A DNA stretch of 64,000 nt from Bacillota bacterium (GCA_009711615.1 VENI01000002.1:1-64000), one strand, 5' to 3'. Numbered from the stretch's first letter, positions 17,732-27,326 are shown. Numbers and translations: made by a program. The notes: a model not told the origin generated them from the letters alone.

Positions 17732-17762
17732 TATTTTGAAGTTTTTGAAGGGAGGCCGTCTC

Positions 17763-18815
17763 TTGTCGGATAAACAGCAAGCTTTAGAACTAGCTCTTGG
17801 AAATATTGAAAAACAATTTGGTAAAGGTTCTGTAATGAAACTAGGTGAGGCAAATGCCAAAATGGAAGTAGCCAAAATCCCCACTGGCTGCCTGGCATTG
17901 GATATTGCCCTTGGCGTTGGCGGAGTACCTAGAGGAAGAGTTGTAGAAATATATGGTGCAGAATCCTCGGGTAAAACTACAATTGCATTACACATAGTTG
18001 CCGAAGCTCAGAAGAGTGGCGGTGTTGCTGCAATTATTGATGCTGAACATGCTTTAGACCCTAACTACGCCCAAGCCCTTGGTGTAGATATAGATAATTT
18101 GCTGATTTCTCAGCCTGATACAGGTGAACAAGCTCTGGAAATATGTGAAGCACTTGTTAGAAGCGGTGCTGTTGATATAGTTGTAATAGACTCGGTGGCA
18201 GCCTTGGTTCCCCGGGCAGAAATAGATGGTGAGATGGGAGATGCCCATGTGGGTCTACAGGCGCGATTAATGTCCCAAGCGCTAAGAAAACTTACCGGTG
18301 TAATTAGTAAATCAAAGACATGTGCTGTTTTCATCAATCAATTACGGGAAAAGGTTGGAGTGATGTTTGGTAATCCCGAAACCACTCCCGGTGGGCGTGC
18401 TTTAAAATTTTATGCTTCTGTACGTATGGAAGTGCGTAGATCCGAACAGCTAAAACAGGGTACAGATGTAGTTGGGAACCGTACAAAGGTCAAGATTGTT
18501 AAGAATAAAATTGCCCCGCCATTTAAACAGGCGGAGTTTGATATTATGTATGGTGAGGGAATTTCTCGTGAAGGTAGCATTTTAGATGTGGCCGCAGTTC
18601 ACAATGTGATTCAGAAAAGTGGTGCATGGTATTCATACAATCAAGAACGTTTAGGTCAAGGGCGAGAGAATGTTAAAGAGTACTTTAAACAGAATCCAGA
18701 ACTGACAACAGAAATCGAACAAAAGGTGCTGGAAATAATAAACCCTAAACCCAAGGAAGAAGCACCACCGGAAGAAAGAAAAAAACAATCTGAACCTGCT
18801 AAATCAAATAAATAA
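17763..18815 (+). CDS. recA: Recombinase RecA
   Basis: DNA strand-exchange protein and LexA co-protease, 350 residues, full length. Walker A is GAESSGKTT, the conserved [20 protein letters not shown] segment and the [20 protein letters not shown] loop are intact, and the C-terminus is charged. TTG 17763 with GGGAGG at 17750-17755 gives the standard [11 protein letters not shown] start. Transcription is from its own SOS-boxed promoter. recX follows after a terminator-like hairpin. Confidence 0.97.
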   Translation: MSDKQQALELALGNIEKQFGKGSVMKLGEANAKMEVAKIPTGCLALDIALGVGGVPRGRVVEIYGAESSGKTTIALHIVAEAQKSGGVAAIIDAEHALDPNYAQALGVDIDNLLISQPDTGEQALEICEALVRSGAVDIVVIDSVAALVPRAEIDGEMGDAHVGLQARLMSQALRKLTGVISKSKTCAVFINQLREKVGVMFGNPETTPGGRALKFYASVRMEVRRSEQLKQGTDVVGNRTKVKIVKNKIAPPFKQAEFDIMYGEGISREGSILDVAAVHNVIQKSGAWYSYNQERLGQGRENVKEYFKQNPELTTEIEQKVLEIINPKPKEEAPPEERKKQSEPAKSNK

Positions 18816-18876
18816 CAGGGAAGCTTATATCGGTTTATATAGGACCTTAGTATTGCACATAAAGAAATTAATTAAA

Positions 18877-18914
18877 GCCGGGGAACCGTGTTAGCGGCCC
18901 CGGCATTTATTTTT
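18877..18914 (+). terminator. Terminator between recA and recX
   Basis: GCCGGGG and CCCCGGC stem with an unpaired loop, then ATTTATTTTTT. Read-through may supply recX, as reported for recA-recX pairs in other bacteria. Confidence 0.75.
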
Positions 18915-18932
18915 TCTTGAGGCGGTGATAGT

Positions 18933-19391
18933 ATTAACCAAAACAAGGAGTTTAATCAAGCTAAAAACTACGCCTATAGATTGCTTGCATACCGACAACG
19001 AAGTAAAAAAGAAATTAATGATCGCCTTAGACAAAAAGGCTATCAGCAAGAAGTTATTGACAGTGTATTGGAATTTTTAAAAGAATACCAGTTAATTGAT
19101 GATTATCAATTTGCATGTTCATGGGTAGAGCATCGGATGGCTATACGACCAATGGGTGTTAAAGGTATAAAATATGAATTGAAAAAACATGGCATAGATA
19201 ACGAAATTACCGAATCTGTACTTTCTAAAATTGATTCAGAAGATGAATTAGCATTAGCAAAACAGCTTATTCAAAAGAAAATTAACAACCATTCTGGGTT
19301 TAACAAAAGAAAGGCAGCGGCACTGTTGCAGCGCCGTGGATTTTCTTATGATATTATATCTAGAATCTTATTTCAGCTTGATATGTCATAA
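18933..19391 (+). CDS. recX: Regulatory protein RecX (likely non-standard ATT start)
   Basis: RecX modulates RecA filaments. The three-helix repeats are clear (YRLLAYRQRSKKEINDRLRQ, IKYELKKHGIDNEI, AAALLQRRGFSYDII). Homology begins before the first usable TTG at 18981 (QAKNYAYRLLAY lies upstream of or across it), while no ATG, GTG or TTG exists in frame back to the stop at 18918-18920. A good Shine-Dalgarno GAGGCGGTG (18919-18927) is spaced for ATT at 18933, giving 152 residues. ATT is therefore the proposed start; a 136-residue form from TTG 18981 or a sequencing error are alternatives. Confidence 0.75.
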   Translation: MNQNKEFNQAKNYAYRLLAYRQRSKKEINDRLRQKGYQQEVIDSVLEFLKEYQLIDDYQFACSWVEHRMAIRPMGVKGIKYELKKHGIDNEITESVLSKIDSEDELALAKQLIQKKINNHSGFNKRKAAALLQRRGFSYDIISRILFQLDMS

Positions 19392-19706
19392 CAGCCTGTC
19401 TTGACACCATTATTAAAACATTGTAAAATGAAGAATGGCAGAAATTAGGATCTGGTAATAACGATATAGATTATTTTATAAATTAATTGATATAAATTTA
19501 TTAAGAAGATATTAATATCATTTATCATACAGGTATAGTTTACTATTTTATTAGTTTTATTCATTGTAGCTATAAGTAATAATCTGTATGTTCTGTATCG
19601 TTATAATCAAAAAGCTTATTTCTGCCGAGAAATGTCTCGGTTTTTTTTGTTTTTAAAAGAATAATTTACTGTATAAATTTGACTGAATAGGAGGTGAAAC
19701 GAAATA
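19392..19706 (+). other. AT-rich gap between recX and rny
   Basis: A 315-base stretch with no supported ORF. It ends with a strong intrinsic terminator at 19625-19648, which is 230 bases after the recX stop. It may be a long recX 3' untranslated region or a separate small RNA; I see no recognisable RNA family. Confidence 0.4.
19625..19648 (+). terminator. Terminator before rny
   Basis: CCGAGA, AATG loop, TCTCGG, then eight T residues. Confidence 0.88.
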
Positions 19707-21245
19707 ATGGAACCACAAACAATTTTGTTTGCAATAATTGCTGCAATTATTGGCTTGGTAGTAGGTTTTTTGATTCGGAAAAATCTAGCTGAGGCTAAGA
19801 TAGCTACTGCTGAAGTGGAAGCAGATAAAATTATTGAAGAGGCTAAAAAACAGGCAGAATCTAAGAAGAGAGAGGCAATCTTAGAATCCAAAGAAGAAGT
19901 GCTTAAATTTCGTAATGAAATAGAACGTGAGTATAAAGAAAGACGAAATGAATTGCAGCGGTTGGAGAGACGTCTGTTACAGAAAGAAGAATCTTTAGAT
20001 CGCAAGATTGAAGCCAATGAGAAAAAAGAGGAATCTTTACAAAGAAAAGATGCAGAATTAGAAGATACAAAAAATAAAATTAACGAAGTTATGAAAAAGC
20101 AATTGGCTGAGCTGGAGCGTGTTTCTGGTTTGACATCTGAAGAGGCAAGGCATATATTGATGGAAGATATCGAAAAAGAAATCCAGCATGACATTGCACT
20201 GATGATTAAAGAGAAAGAACAGCAGGCCAAAGAAGAAGGGGAAAAAAGGGCCAGAGATATTATCTCACAGGCAATACAACGCAGTGCTGCAGACCATGTT
20301 GCGGAAACAACTGTGGCAGTTGTACCCCTGCCTAATGATGAAATGAAAGGGCGTATTATTGGACGTGAAGGGCGTAACATCAGATCCTTCGAAACGTTAA
20401 CAGGCATTGATTTAATTATTGATGACACTCCAGAAGCGGTAATTTTGTCTGGGTTTGATCCCATTCGCCGGGAAACAGCCCGTATTGCTCTGGAACGCCT
20501 TATTTCTGATGGACGAATTCATCCTGCTAGAATAGAAGAAATGGTGGAGAAGGCACGAAAAGATGTAGAAGTTCAGATTCGTGAAGCAGGTGAACAAGCT
20601 ACATTTGAGACTGGTGTTCATGGACTGCATCCAGAACTTGTAAGGTTATTAGGTAGATTAAAGTTCCGTACTAGTTATGGACAAAATGTTCTTAAGCACT
20701 CTGTTGAGGTATGTCACCTGGCAGGTATTATGGCCGCCGAAATGGGTATAGACGTTAAAATTGCTAAACGAGCTGGTCTTCTCCATGATATTGGTAAAGC
20801 GGTGGATCATGAAGTGGAAGGGCCTCACGTGCAAATAGGTGTCGGGCTTTGCCAAAGATATAAAGAAAACCCGGCGATTATTCATGCTGTTGCTGCTCAC
20901 CATGGGGATGAAGAAGCACAAACAATTGAAGCTGTATTAGTACAAGCTTCCGATGCAGTGTCTGCAGCTCGACCTGGAGCTAGAAGAGAAACACTAGAAT
21001 CATATATCAAGAGATTGCAGAAATTGGAAGAGATAGCTAACACATTTGAAGGTGTAGAAAAGTCCTTTGCTATTCAAGCAGGTAGGGAAATTAGAATCAT
21101 GGTAAAACCGGAAAAAATTGATGACTTAGGTGCTGTAAGAATGGCTAGGGATATTACCAAAAGAATAGAGAATGAATTGGATTATCCGGGACAGATAAAA
21201 GCAACCATTATTAGAGAAACACGAGTGGTTGAATATGCAAAGTAA
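19707..21245 (+). CDS. rny: Ribonuclease Y
   Basis: Membrane-anchored endoribonuclease that initiates mRNA decay, 512 residues, full length. Order: N-terminal membrane helix (residues 5-24), long charged coiled coil (about 30-200), KH RNA-binding domain ([15 protein letters not shown]), and HD nuclease domain ([17 protein letters not shown]). AGGAGGTG precedes ATG 19707. A YmcA/YlbF protein that could modulate it is encoded at 58578-58952. Confidence 0.97.
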   Translation: MEPQTILFAIIAAIIGLVVGFLIRKNLAEAKIATAEVEADKIIEEAKKQAESKKREAILESKEEVLKFRNEIEREYKERRNELQRLERRLLQKEESLDRKIEANEKKEESLQRKDAELEDTKNKINEVMKKQLAELERVSGLTSEEARHILMEDIEKEIQHDIALMIKEKEQQAKEEGEKRARDIISQAIQRSAADHVAETTVAVVPLPNDEMKGRIIGREGRNIRSFETLTGIDLIIDDTPEAVILSGFDPIRRETARIALERLISDGRIHPARIEEMVEKARKDVEVQIREAGEQATFETGVHGLHPELVRLLGRLKFRTSYGQNVLKHSVEVCHLAGIMAAEMGIDVKIAKRAGLLHDIGKAVDHEVEGPHVQIGVGLCQRYKENPAIIHAVAAHHGDEEAQTIEAVLVQASDAVSAARPGARRETLESYIKRLQKLEEIANTFEGVEKSFAIQAGREIRIMVKPEKIDDLGAVRMARDITKRIENELDYPGQIKATIIRETRVVEYAK

Positions 21246-21260
21246 TAACTTTGAAAAGAA

Positions 21261-21288
21261 ACGACCCCGTATCTTGGGGTCGTTTTTA
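21261..21288 (+). terminator. Terminator after rny
   Basis: ACGACCCC and GGGGTCGT stem followed by five T residues. Confidence 0.9.
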
Positions 21289-21400
21289 ATTTAAATTTAG
21301 ATGGAATAATTTTTATGCAGGAAATATCATTGAAAACAAGAATTCTTTATAAGATATACACATTAATCACATTAAAACTATACACAGGTGGTGACATCAA

Positions 21401-21916
21401 TTGTATTCTCGCACCAAAAATGAAGATGCCACTGAAACAGCGAATCTTCTTACTACAATATTAGTTAGATATCCAGAAGTTTCTACAATTAACTATTATC
21501 CTCAGAAAAACACATTAAGACTGAACTTTATTTTTACTGAAGAACTAAGTGAACAACAAGTAAATTGGATAACTAATTTCATCCAAACTGGTATAGAAGT
21601 TTTTGGTATACTAGAGAAAAATAAAACAAATATTGTTAAAGTAAATAGTGAAATTATTGCAGGTCTAACATTGATACAATTGGAGAGAGATTTACCAACA
21701 CTGGTTCAGGGAGAAATTGGTTTAATTATAAAAGGTTTGCGTCAATCAGGTTTACCAAATATAATAATAGATAATCCTGATGATTTTTATGAAGACGATT
21801 TGAGGTTTCAAGAAGAAATGATAGAATCAATGTTAGAAAACGTAAAGACTACCACTGAAAGTAAACCGTTATTTGCCTTTCGAGAGGAAGGGCGAGTGCT
21901 GGTATTTAACAAGTAA
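21401..21916 (+). CDS. Conserved hypothetical protein upstream of ymdB
   Basis: A soluble 171-residue protein with alternating strand and helix pattern and an acidic middle (NPDDFYEDDLRFQEE). No membrane segment, signal peptide or motif is recognised. TTG 21401 follows AGGTGGTG. It is 15 bases ahead of ymdB on the same strand, so the two are probably cotranscribed. Function unknown. Confidence 0.7.
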   Translation: MYSRTKNEDATETANLLTTILVRYPEVSTINYYPQKNTLRLNFIFTEELSEQQVNWITNFIQTGIEVFGILEKNKTNIVKVNSEIIAGLTLIQLERDLPTLVQGEIGLIIKGLRQSGLPNIIIDNPDDFYEDDLRFQEEMIESMLENVKTTTESKPLFAFREEGRVLVFNK

Positions 21917-21931
21917 CTAGGAGGTCCTCCT

Positions 21932-22711
21932 TTGCAAGTTTTGATAATTGGGGATATTGTAGGCAAAGCCGGTAGGCGTGCTGTAAAAGACTGTGTCCCT
22001 AGTCTAATTAATGACCTTGGTTTAGATTTTGTAATAGCAAATGGTGAAAATGCTGCAGGAGGTAAAGGAATTACTAAAGTCTTAGCAAAAGAACTTTTTT
22101 CCTATGGCATTGACATGCTTACCATGGGTAATCATGTTTGGAACCAAAAAGAGATCTATGCTTACTTACCTAAGGAAAACAGAATAATAAGGCCTGCTAA
22201 TTATCCACCAGGCACTCCTGGTAACGGGCATTACATATATACCAGTAAAAAAGGTTCCAAAATAGCTGTTATAAACCTACTGGGAAGAGTTTATATGCCT
22301 GAAGTTGATTGCCCTTTTAGAAAGTCAGATGAAATAATCGAGTCAATAAAAAATCAGGCAGACATAATTATTGTTGACGTTCATGCCGAAGCAACATCTG
22401 AAAAAGTTGCTATGGGATGGCACCTTGATGGGCGGGTCTCTACTGTTGTAGGTACTCATACTCACGTGCAAACCGCAGACGAAAGAATATTACCAGAGGG
22501 AACTGCATATATCACAGATTTAGGAATGACAGGACCCCGTAATTCGGTAATAGGAGTAAAGACAGATGTCATTTTAAAAAAATTTAAGACTGCACTGCCC
22601 CAACGTTTTGATGTAGCAGACACTGACTACCAGTTTAATGCAGTGGTTGTCACACTAGATGAAACTACTGGAGAGGCTACTGACATCTATCGGATTTTTA
22701 ATTTTGAATAA
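21932..22711 (+). CDS. ymdB: YmdB-family metallophosphoesterase
   Basis: A 259-residue calcineurin-like phosphoesterase. The metal-binding motifs are visible: GDIVGKAGRRAV at the N-terminus, NGENAAGG, MGNHVWN and GTHTHVQTAD. In Bacillus, YmdB hydrolyses 2',3'-cyclic nucleotides and affects biofilm and motility decisions. The neighbourhood rny-ymdB-spoVS is the Bacillus order. Its AGGAGG Shine-Dalgarno is immediately followed by the complementary CCTCCT, an unusual arrangement. Confidence 0.92.
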   Translation: MQVLIIGDIVGKAGRRAVKDCVPSLINDLGLDFVIANGENAAGGKGITKVLAKELFSYGIDMLTMGNHVWNQKEIYAYLPKENRIIRPANYPPGTPGNGHYIYTSKKGSKIAVINLLGRVYMPEVDCPFRKSDEIIESIKNQADIIIVDVHAEATSEKVAMGWHLDGRVSTVVGTHTHVQTADERILPEGTAYITDLGMTGPRNSVIGVKTDVILKKFKTALPQRFDVADTDYQFNAVVVTLDETTGEATDIYRIFNFE

Positions 22712-22752
22712 TGACCTACGTTTAAGCTAATTTTATATACTTTTTCATAATT

Positions 22753-22781
22753 GAAGGAATTTTTTCATAATTACCGAATAC
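22753..22781 (+). promoter_or_regulatory. Sigma-H promoter for spoVS
   Basis: GAAGGAATT (22753-22761) matches the sigma-H -35 consensus RNAGGAWWW, and ACCGAATAC (22773-22781) matches the -10 RNNGAATWW at all but the last base, with an 11-base spacer. spoVS is sigma-H dependent in Bacillus, which supports the call. Confidence 0.75.
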
Positions 22782-22843
22782 ATATATTTACTAAGTGTAA
22801 TAGGGAAGGCAAACTATAAGTAACCATGAGGAGGTTTACAAAA

Positions 22844-23104
22844 ATGGAAGTATTAAAAGTTTCAGCAAAATCCAATCCAAACTCTGTAGCAGGAGCCTTG
22901 GCTGGAGTACTAAGAGAAAATGGTGGTGCTGAATTACAAGCCATTGGTGCTGGAGCATTAAATCAAGCAGTAAAGGCGGTAGCTATTGCCAGAGGGTTTG
23001 TTGCTCCAAGTGGAATTGATTTGATTTGCATCCCTGCTTTTACTGATATTTTGATTGACGGTGAAGAAAGAACAGCTATTAAATTAATTGTTGAACCTCG
23101 TTAA
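22844..23104 (+). CDS. spoVS: Stage V sporulation protein S
   Basis: SpoVS, 86 residues, full length and highly conserved (MEVLKVSAKSNPNSVAGALA, with the ALBA-like fold). It is required for later sporulation stages and coat assembly in Bacillus. GAGGAGG at 22828-22834 selects ATG 22844 rather than ATG 22826, which lies before it. Confidence 0.96.
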   Translation: MEVLKVSAKSNPNSVAGALAGVLRENGGAELQAIGAGALNQAVKAVAIARGFVAPSGIDLICIPAFTDILIDGEERTAIKLIVEPR

Positions 23105-23128
23105 TAAAATAAATAACTAGAACGTTTG

Positions 23129-23163
23129 AATAACCTGTCTAAAGGACAGGTTATTTTCTCTTT
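23129..23163 (+). terminator. Terminator after spoVS
   Basis: AATAACCTGTC and GACAGGTTATT stem followed by TTCTCTTTT. Confidence 0.88.
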
Positions 23164-23209
23164 TAAGAAGATGTTAAAAAAATAAATGTATTTTATTCGG
23201 AGGGATAAA

Positions 23210-24151
23210 ATGATTGTAATTGATGCTCACTGTGACACTTTGACAACATTAAAAAAACAAAACAGAACACTGGGAGAAAGGTCTAATGTTGGCCATGTTG
23301 ATTTACATAAGTTAAGGGATGGTGGCGTTAATGTACAATTTTTTGCCATTTATATTGAACCAATTTATGGTGAAGAGAGAGGTATTTCAAGAACGCTGGA
23401 AATTGTTGATCTATTTTATCAAGAATATAAACAAAACAGTAAACAAATGGAACTTGCCGTTTGCTCCAATGAGATAAGAAATATTACCCGGGCTGGGAAA
23501 GTAGCGGCTGTTTTAACTATTGAAGGTGGAGAAGCATTAGGTGGTAAACTTTATATGCTGCCTATTTATTACAAGTTAGGGGTGCGTTGCATTACACTCA
23601 CTTGGAATGTACGCAATAGCATTGCCGATGGTGTGTCGGAGCGTTTTACCGGTGGTGGGTTAACTAAATTTGGAAGAGAAGTAGTTCAAGAGATGAATAA
23701 ATTAGGTATGTTAATTGATGTTTCTCACATTTCAGAAGCAGGGTTTTGGGATGTTATAGATTTATCCAGTGACCCAATAATTGCAACCCATTCCAATTGT
23801 TCAAACCTTTGCCAACATCCGAGAAACCTTACAGATGGTCAAATTAAGGCAATTGCCAAAACTAATGGTGTTATAGGTTTAACGCTAGTGCCTCAATTCA
23901 TTGCAGAAAATGATCCTGGTTTAGACAAATTTCTTGATCATATTGATTACATAGCAAATTTGGTTGGGACTGATTTCATAGGTGTAGGGTCTGATTTTGA
24001 TGGTTGTGATCATACTATTTCAGAAATCAGTAATGCATCAGAATTTCATAAAATTTCAACAGGATTGTCTAAAAGGGGTTATTGTGACGAGGATGTTTAC
24101 AAAATAATGGGAGGAAATTTCATGGGTGTTATGGACAGGGTATTTAAATAG
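23210..24151 (+). CDS. Membrane dipeptidase (peptidase M19)
   Basis: Zinc dipeptidase of the renal dipeptidase family, 313 residues. The metal ligands are visible in DAHCDTL near the N-terminus, ECxx-type IEGGEALGG, the LIDVSHIS histidine and ATHSNCSNLCQHPRNL. The VGSDFDG motif near the C-terminus completes the active site. GGAGGG selects ATG 23210. No signal peptide, so it is probably cytoplasmic despite the family name. Confidence 0.9.
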   Translation: MIVIDAHCDTLTTLKKQNRTLGERSNVGHVDLHKLRDGGVNVQFFAIYIEPIYGEERGISRTLEIVDLFYQEYKQNSKQMELAVCSNEIRNITRAGKVAAVLTIEGGEALGGKLYMLPIYYKLGVRCITLTWNVRNSIADGVSERFTGGGLTKFGREVVQEMNKLGMLIDVSHISEAGFWDVIDLSSDPIIATHSNCSNLCQHPRNLTDGQIKAIAKTNGVIGLTLVPQFIAENDPGLDKFLDHIDYIANLVGTDFIGVGSDFDGCDHTISEISNASEFHKISTGLSKRGYCDEDVYKIMGGNFMGVMDRVFK

Positions 24152-24184
24152 TAATACAATTATTAGATAAATAGGGGTGGTTTA

Positions 24185-25000
24185 ATGTCGGCAGACCTGC
24201 ACGTTCATACAACAATATCAGATGGCTCTGACACTCCGGTTGAGGTAGTGAATAGGGCGGTGTCATTGGGTCTGTATGCTATAGCAATAACAGACCATGA
24301 TATAACTGAAGGTGTATATGAGGCCAAACAAGAAGCAGTTAAATTCAAATTGGAAGTGATACCAGGGGTTGAGATTAGCTGTTATTATAAAAACACCGAA
24401 ATACATATTCTTGGATATTTCCGGGAACCAAATCATCCAGAACTGAAATCTGTATTAAAAGAAATGAGAGATTATCGTGTTGTTCGTGCTTACAGAATGG
24501 TCGATAAGCTTAGGGGCATGGGTTGCGATATTGAATGGAGTAGAGTGAAACAAATAGCTGGTAAAGGCACAGTAGGGCGCCCTCACATCGCTGATGCTCT
24601 TGTGGAGAAGAACATTGTGCCTAATCGTGAGACAGCATTTAAAAGTTTCATTGGGCAACAGTGTCCTGCCTATGTAAATAGAAAGAAAGTTACCCCGGTA
24701 GAGGCGATAGAGTTGCTATCTCGTACAGGGGGGGTACCGGTGTTAGCCCACCCGGGTACAGTTTCAAATATACAAATATTGCCATTGTTAATTAATAATG
24801 GTCTAAAAGGAATAGAAGTGTGGCACCCCCACCATTCTCCTCTTCAAAGTCAGTATTATTTAAAACAGACTGAAAAATACAATCTTATTCCCACAGGCGG
24901 TTCTGATTACCATGGAATGAAACATGATTCATGCAATTGCTTGGGGGCGGTAACGGCACCACTGGAATCGGTAAATCGAATAAAAAATCTTTTCAACTAG
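24185..25000 (+). CDS. PHP-domain phosphoesterase (TrpH/nucleoside bisphosphatase type)
   Basis: A 271-residue PHP metal-dependent phosphoesterase. Motifs: DLHVHTTISDG, TDHD, PGVEIS, GRPHIADAL, LAHPG and GGSDYHG. The closest characterised relatives hydrolyse 3',5'-nucleoside bisphosphates or act as 5'-3' exoribonucleases on short RNAs. It sits 27 bases before the aminotransferase gene in the same direction, but no functional link is evident. Confidence 0.9.
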   Translation: MSADLHVHTTISDGSDTPVEVVNRAVSLGLYAIAITDHDITEGVYEAKQEAVKFKLEVIPGVEISCYYKNTEIHILGYFREPNHPELKSVLKEMRDYRVVRAYRMVDKLRGMGCDIEWSRVKQIAGKGTVGRPHIADALVEKNIVPNRETAFKSFIGQQCPAYVNRKKVTPVEAIELLSRTGGVPVLAHPGTVSNIQILPLLINNGLKGIEVWHPHHSPLQSQYYLKQTEKYNLIPTGGSDYHGMKHDSCNCLGAVTAPLESVNRIKNLFN

Positions 25001-25026
25001 TTTTCTTACATAAGTGGGAGGTAATT

Positions 25027-26193
25027 ATGCAAAAATCAAGTCGAATGAAAAATCTAGACTCAGCAATTTTTAGTGAAATGAATGCTCGTAAACAAGAGGT
25101 AGAAAAAAGAAATATTGAAGTATTTAATTTGGGTATCGGAAGCCCTGATCGTAATCCGGCACCTCATATAGTTGAAGCAATGCACAGTGCCCTTAACAAG
25201 CCTGGTTATTATACATATCCCCTTACAGGTAAACCCCAACTTCATAGAGCTTTGACTGATTGGTATTTTAATAGGTTTGGTGTGCAATTAAACCCAGACA
25301 ACGAAGTTTTAGTATTAATGGGTTCCCAGGATGGACTGGGACATCTATCTATGGCTTATATAGATCCGGGTGATATAGCACTGGTGCCCGATCCGGGTTA
25401 TCCTATCTATGCAGCCAGTATTTTATTAGCACAAGGTGAGATATATCCCATGCCACTGTTGAAAGAAAATAAATTCCTGCCAGACCTTGATAACATTCCC
25501 AAGGAAGTAGCAAAAAAGGCTAAATTAATGTGGCTAAATTACCCTAACAATCCAGTGGCAGCAGTTGCTGACCGAGCTTTCTTTGAAAAGGTGGTGGATT
25601 TTGCCAAGGAAAATGAGGTGTTAATATGCCATGATGTTGCATACTCTGAACTGGCATTTGACGGATATAAGCCAATTAGTTTCTTGGAGGTGCCTGGCTC
25701 TAAAGAAGTGGGCATAGAATTTTATTCTGTTTCAAAAACATATAACATGGCTGGTTGTCGCTGTGGTTTTGCAGTTGGTAATGCAGAAGTACTGGCAGAA
25801 CTGGCAAAAATAAAGTCCAATATAGACTATGGTGTGTTTAGCGTTGTTCAGGATGGAGCCATTGCTGCATTAACGGGCCCGCAGGATTGTGTAGCGGAGA
25901 ATGCCCGCATATATGAACGACGGAGGGATGTTTTGGTAGACGGCTTGACGGACCTTGGCTGGATAATGCCCAAGCCCCGAGCCTCCATGTTTGTTTGGGC
26001 GCCGCTACCTAAAGGTTATACATCTTCAAAGGAATTTGCCATTGAATTATTAGAGAAAACAGGAGTGCTTGTGATTCCAGGGGTGGCATTTGGTCAGCAG
26101 GGGGAAGGATATGTGCGTATTGCCTTGGTACAATCGGAAGATCAATTAAAGGAAGCAGTGGAGCAAATAAAACAGAATTTTAAATTCAAATAA
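25027..26193 (+). CDS. Class I/II aminotransferase, LL-diaminopimelate aminotransferase-like
   Basis: A 388-residue PLP enzyme of fold type I. The PLP lysine is in SVSKTYNMAGCRCGF, the cofactor aspartate region in NYPNNPVAAV and CHDVAYSEL, and the C-terminal arginine region in EGYVRIAL. The overall pattern (NLGIGSPDRNP, YTYPLTGKPQLHRAL) fits the LL-diaminopimelate/aspartate aminotransferase group, which would serve lysine and peptidoglycan synthesis. Substrate cannot be fixed from sequence alone. GTGGGAGGT selects ATG 25027. Confidence 0.85.
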   Translation: MQKSSRMKNLDSAIFSEMNARKQEVEKRNIEVFNLGIGSPDRNPAPHIVEAMHSALNKPGYYTYPLTGKPQLHRALTDWYFNRFGVQLNPDNEVLVLMGSQDGLGHLSMAYIDPGDIALVPDPGYPIYAASILLAQGEIYPMPLLKENKFLPDLDNIPKEVAKKAKLMWLNYPNNPVAAVADRAFFEKVVDFAKENEVLICHDVAYSELAFDGYKPISFLEVPGSKEVGIEFYSVSKTYNMAGCRCGFAVGNAEVLAELAKIKSNIDYGVFSVVQDGAIAALTGPQDCVAENARIYERRRDVLVDGLTDLGWIMPKPRASMFVWAPLPKGYTSSKEFAIELLEKTGVLVIPGVAFGQQGEGYVRIALVQSEDQLKEAVEQIKQNFKFK

Positions 26194-26264
26194 CACTAAC
26201 CAGCTAATGTCTATTTTTAGTCTTTTCAGCATATACTAGCCATAGATGCTGAAAGGGCGGTGAT

Positions 26265-26546
26265 TTGTTGGGAGATAAAGAATATTTAAATTACCTTGAA
26301 AATAGAGTGCAGGAATTGGAAGATAAAGTAGAACAGTTAAGGTTGAGCCGTCGCGTCTTAATGAATCTTATTGAAAAGATTGAACGGGAAAAAAATGAAA
26401 TATTGTCAAAATTAGAAAGAGAAAATAAGAAGCTGCACCAAAATAATTATCGATATGCCAGGTGGCTTGTAACTAAAAACAGGTTAATTGTTGAATTAGA
26501 GTCAAAACTCACTGGTGGATCTTCATATCAACAAAGCAAATATTAA
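26265..26546 (+). CDS. Small coiled-coil protein
   Basis: A 93-residue, highly charged protein predicted as one long coiled coil (YLENRVQELEDKVEQLRLSR onward to about residue 60). Consecutive TTG codons at 26265 and 26268 follow GGGCGGTGA; either could start it. It stands alone before a bidirectional terminator. Function unknown; no membrane segment. Confidence 0.65.
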   Translation: MLGDKEYLNYLENRVQELEDKVEQLRLSRRVLMNLIEKIEREKNEILSKLERENKKLHQNNYRYARWLVTKNRLIVELESKLTGGSSYQQSKY

Positions 26547-26606
26547 TTATCCACAGTTTTATACACAATAAGCTTTAAACTGTTAGTATTAGCAAAATTT
26601 GACAGC

Positions 26607-26643
26607 AAATAACCCTGGATGACATATTAACCCAGGGTTATTT
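26607..26643. terminator. Bidirectional terminator
   Basis: AAATAACCCTGG and CCAGGGTTATTT form a perfect 12-bp stem between convergent genes, with A/T runs on both sides. Confidence 0.85.
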
Positions 26644-26658
26644 AATTTATTTTAATTT

Positions 26659-27186
26659 TTAATTTAAACTGTCAGCTTGTTGCAGTATTTGCAGTTCCAT
26701 CTTATTGATACAGTATCTAGAGTGATGATGCTTTATTAATTGGACAACAGCATCATTTATATTCAACTGATCAGCAAAATTGGCTCCTCTTTTACTGTGG
26801 ATGGATTGAACATAAAATGCTCGAGTCAAAGTACCCTTTTCCATGTACCTACCTTTTCTTTGGAAGTAACGGTTTAGATTAGGGCATAATTTATTGGTTA
26901 ACACTATAACAACTCGGTGCCATGTTTTTAACTCCCCGGCTTTTTTTCCGCAGTCATGCAATAATGCAGACTTTAAAAGTATTTTTTTATCTAATTCCGG
27001 ATTTCCGTTTATCAACTCTAAACAGGTATAGGCTGTATTAAGACAGTGTTTTTGAGTTGGTAGATCCATTTGATAAAACAGATTCTGTTCCTGCTTATTC
27101 AAATATTTACTTATAAATTCTTTGTCTGCGGATGTTAATTTACTAGTGATTGCAGAAATAAATTGTTTTATTCTTACGAAACCCAT
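26659..27186 (-). CDS. HD-domain metal-dependent phosphohydrolase
   Basis: A 175-residue single-domain HD protein. Metal-binding pattern: H47 region (PTQKHCLNTAY), the HD pair in LLHDCGK, and downstream histidines in KHHHSR. Small HD proteins of this type are nucleotide phosphohydrolases; the substrate is unknown. Only family-level function can be stated. Confidence 0.82.
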   Translation of the reverse strand: MGFVRIKQFISAITSKLTSADKEFISKYLNKQEQNLFYQMDLPTQKHCLNTAYTCLELINGNPELDKKILLKSALLHDCGKKAGELKTWHRVVIVLTNKLCPNLNRYFQRKGRYMEKGTLTRAFYVQSIHSKRGANFADQLNINDAVVQLIKHHHSRYCINKMELQILQQADSLN

Positions 27187-27299
27187 TAGATACTCCCTAT
27201 GATAAACAGTATTTAATCAGTAATTATTATAATGCTAAACTCAAGCATAAACAATTTGGGTATTATATTATATATTATCAGTCTTTATGTTGTTCTTTT

Positions 27300-27326
27300 A
27301 TTCTGAATCCTGAATCCTGACTCCTG
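27300..27326 (-). repeat. Dispersed CAGGAGTCAGAATTCAG repeat, copy 3 (inverted)
   Basis: ATTCTGAATCCTGAATCCTG followed by ACTCCTG is the reverse complement of the same repeat, here with an extra internal 7-base unit (CTGAATC duplicated). A partial AATTCAGGAGTGA lies at 27430-27442. Confidence 0.65.

Noticed and set aside
19616..20464. A 282-codon serine-rich ORF on the minus strand opposite rny
   Set aside because: It mirrors the coiled coil of RNase Y; the serine/leucine-rich translation is the shadow of Glu/Lys-rich codons, with no Shine-Dalgarno.
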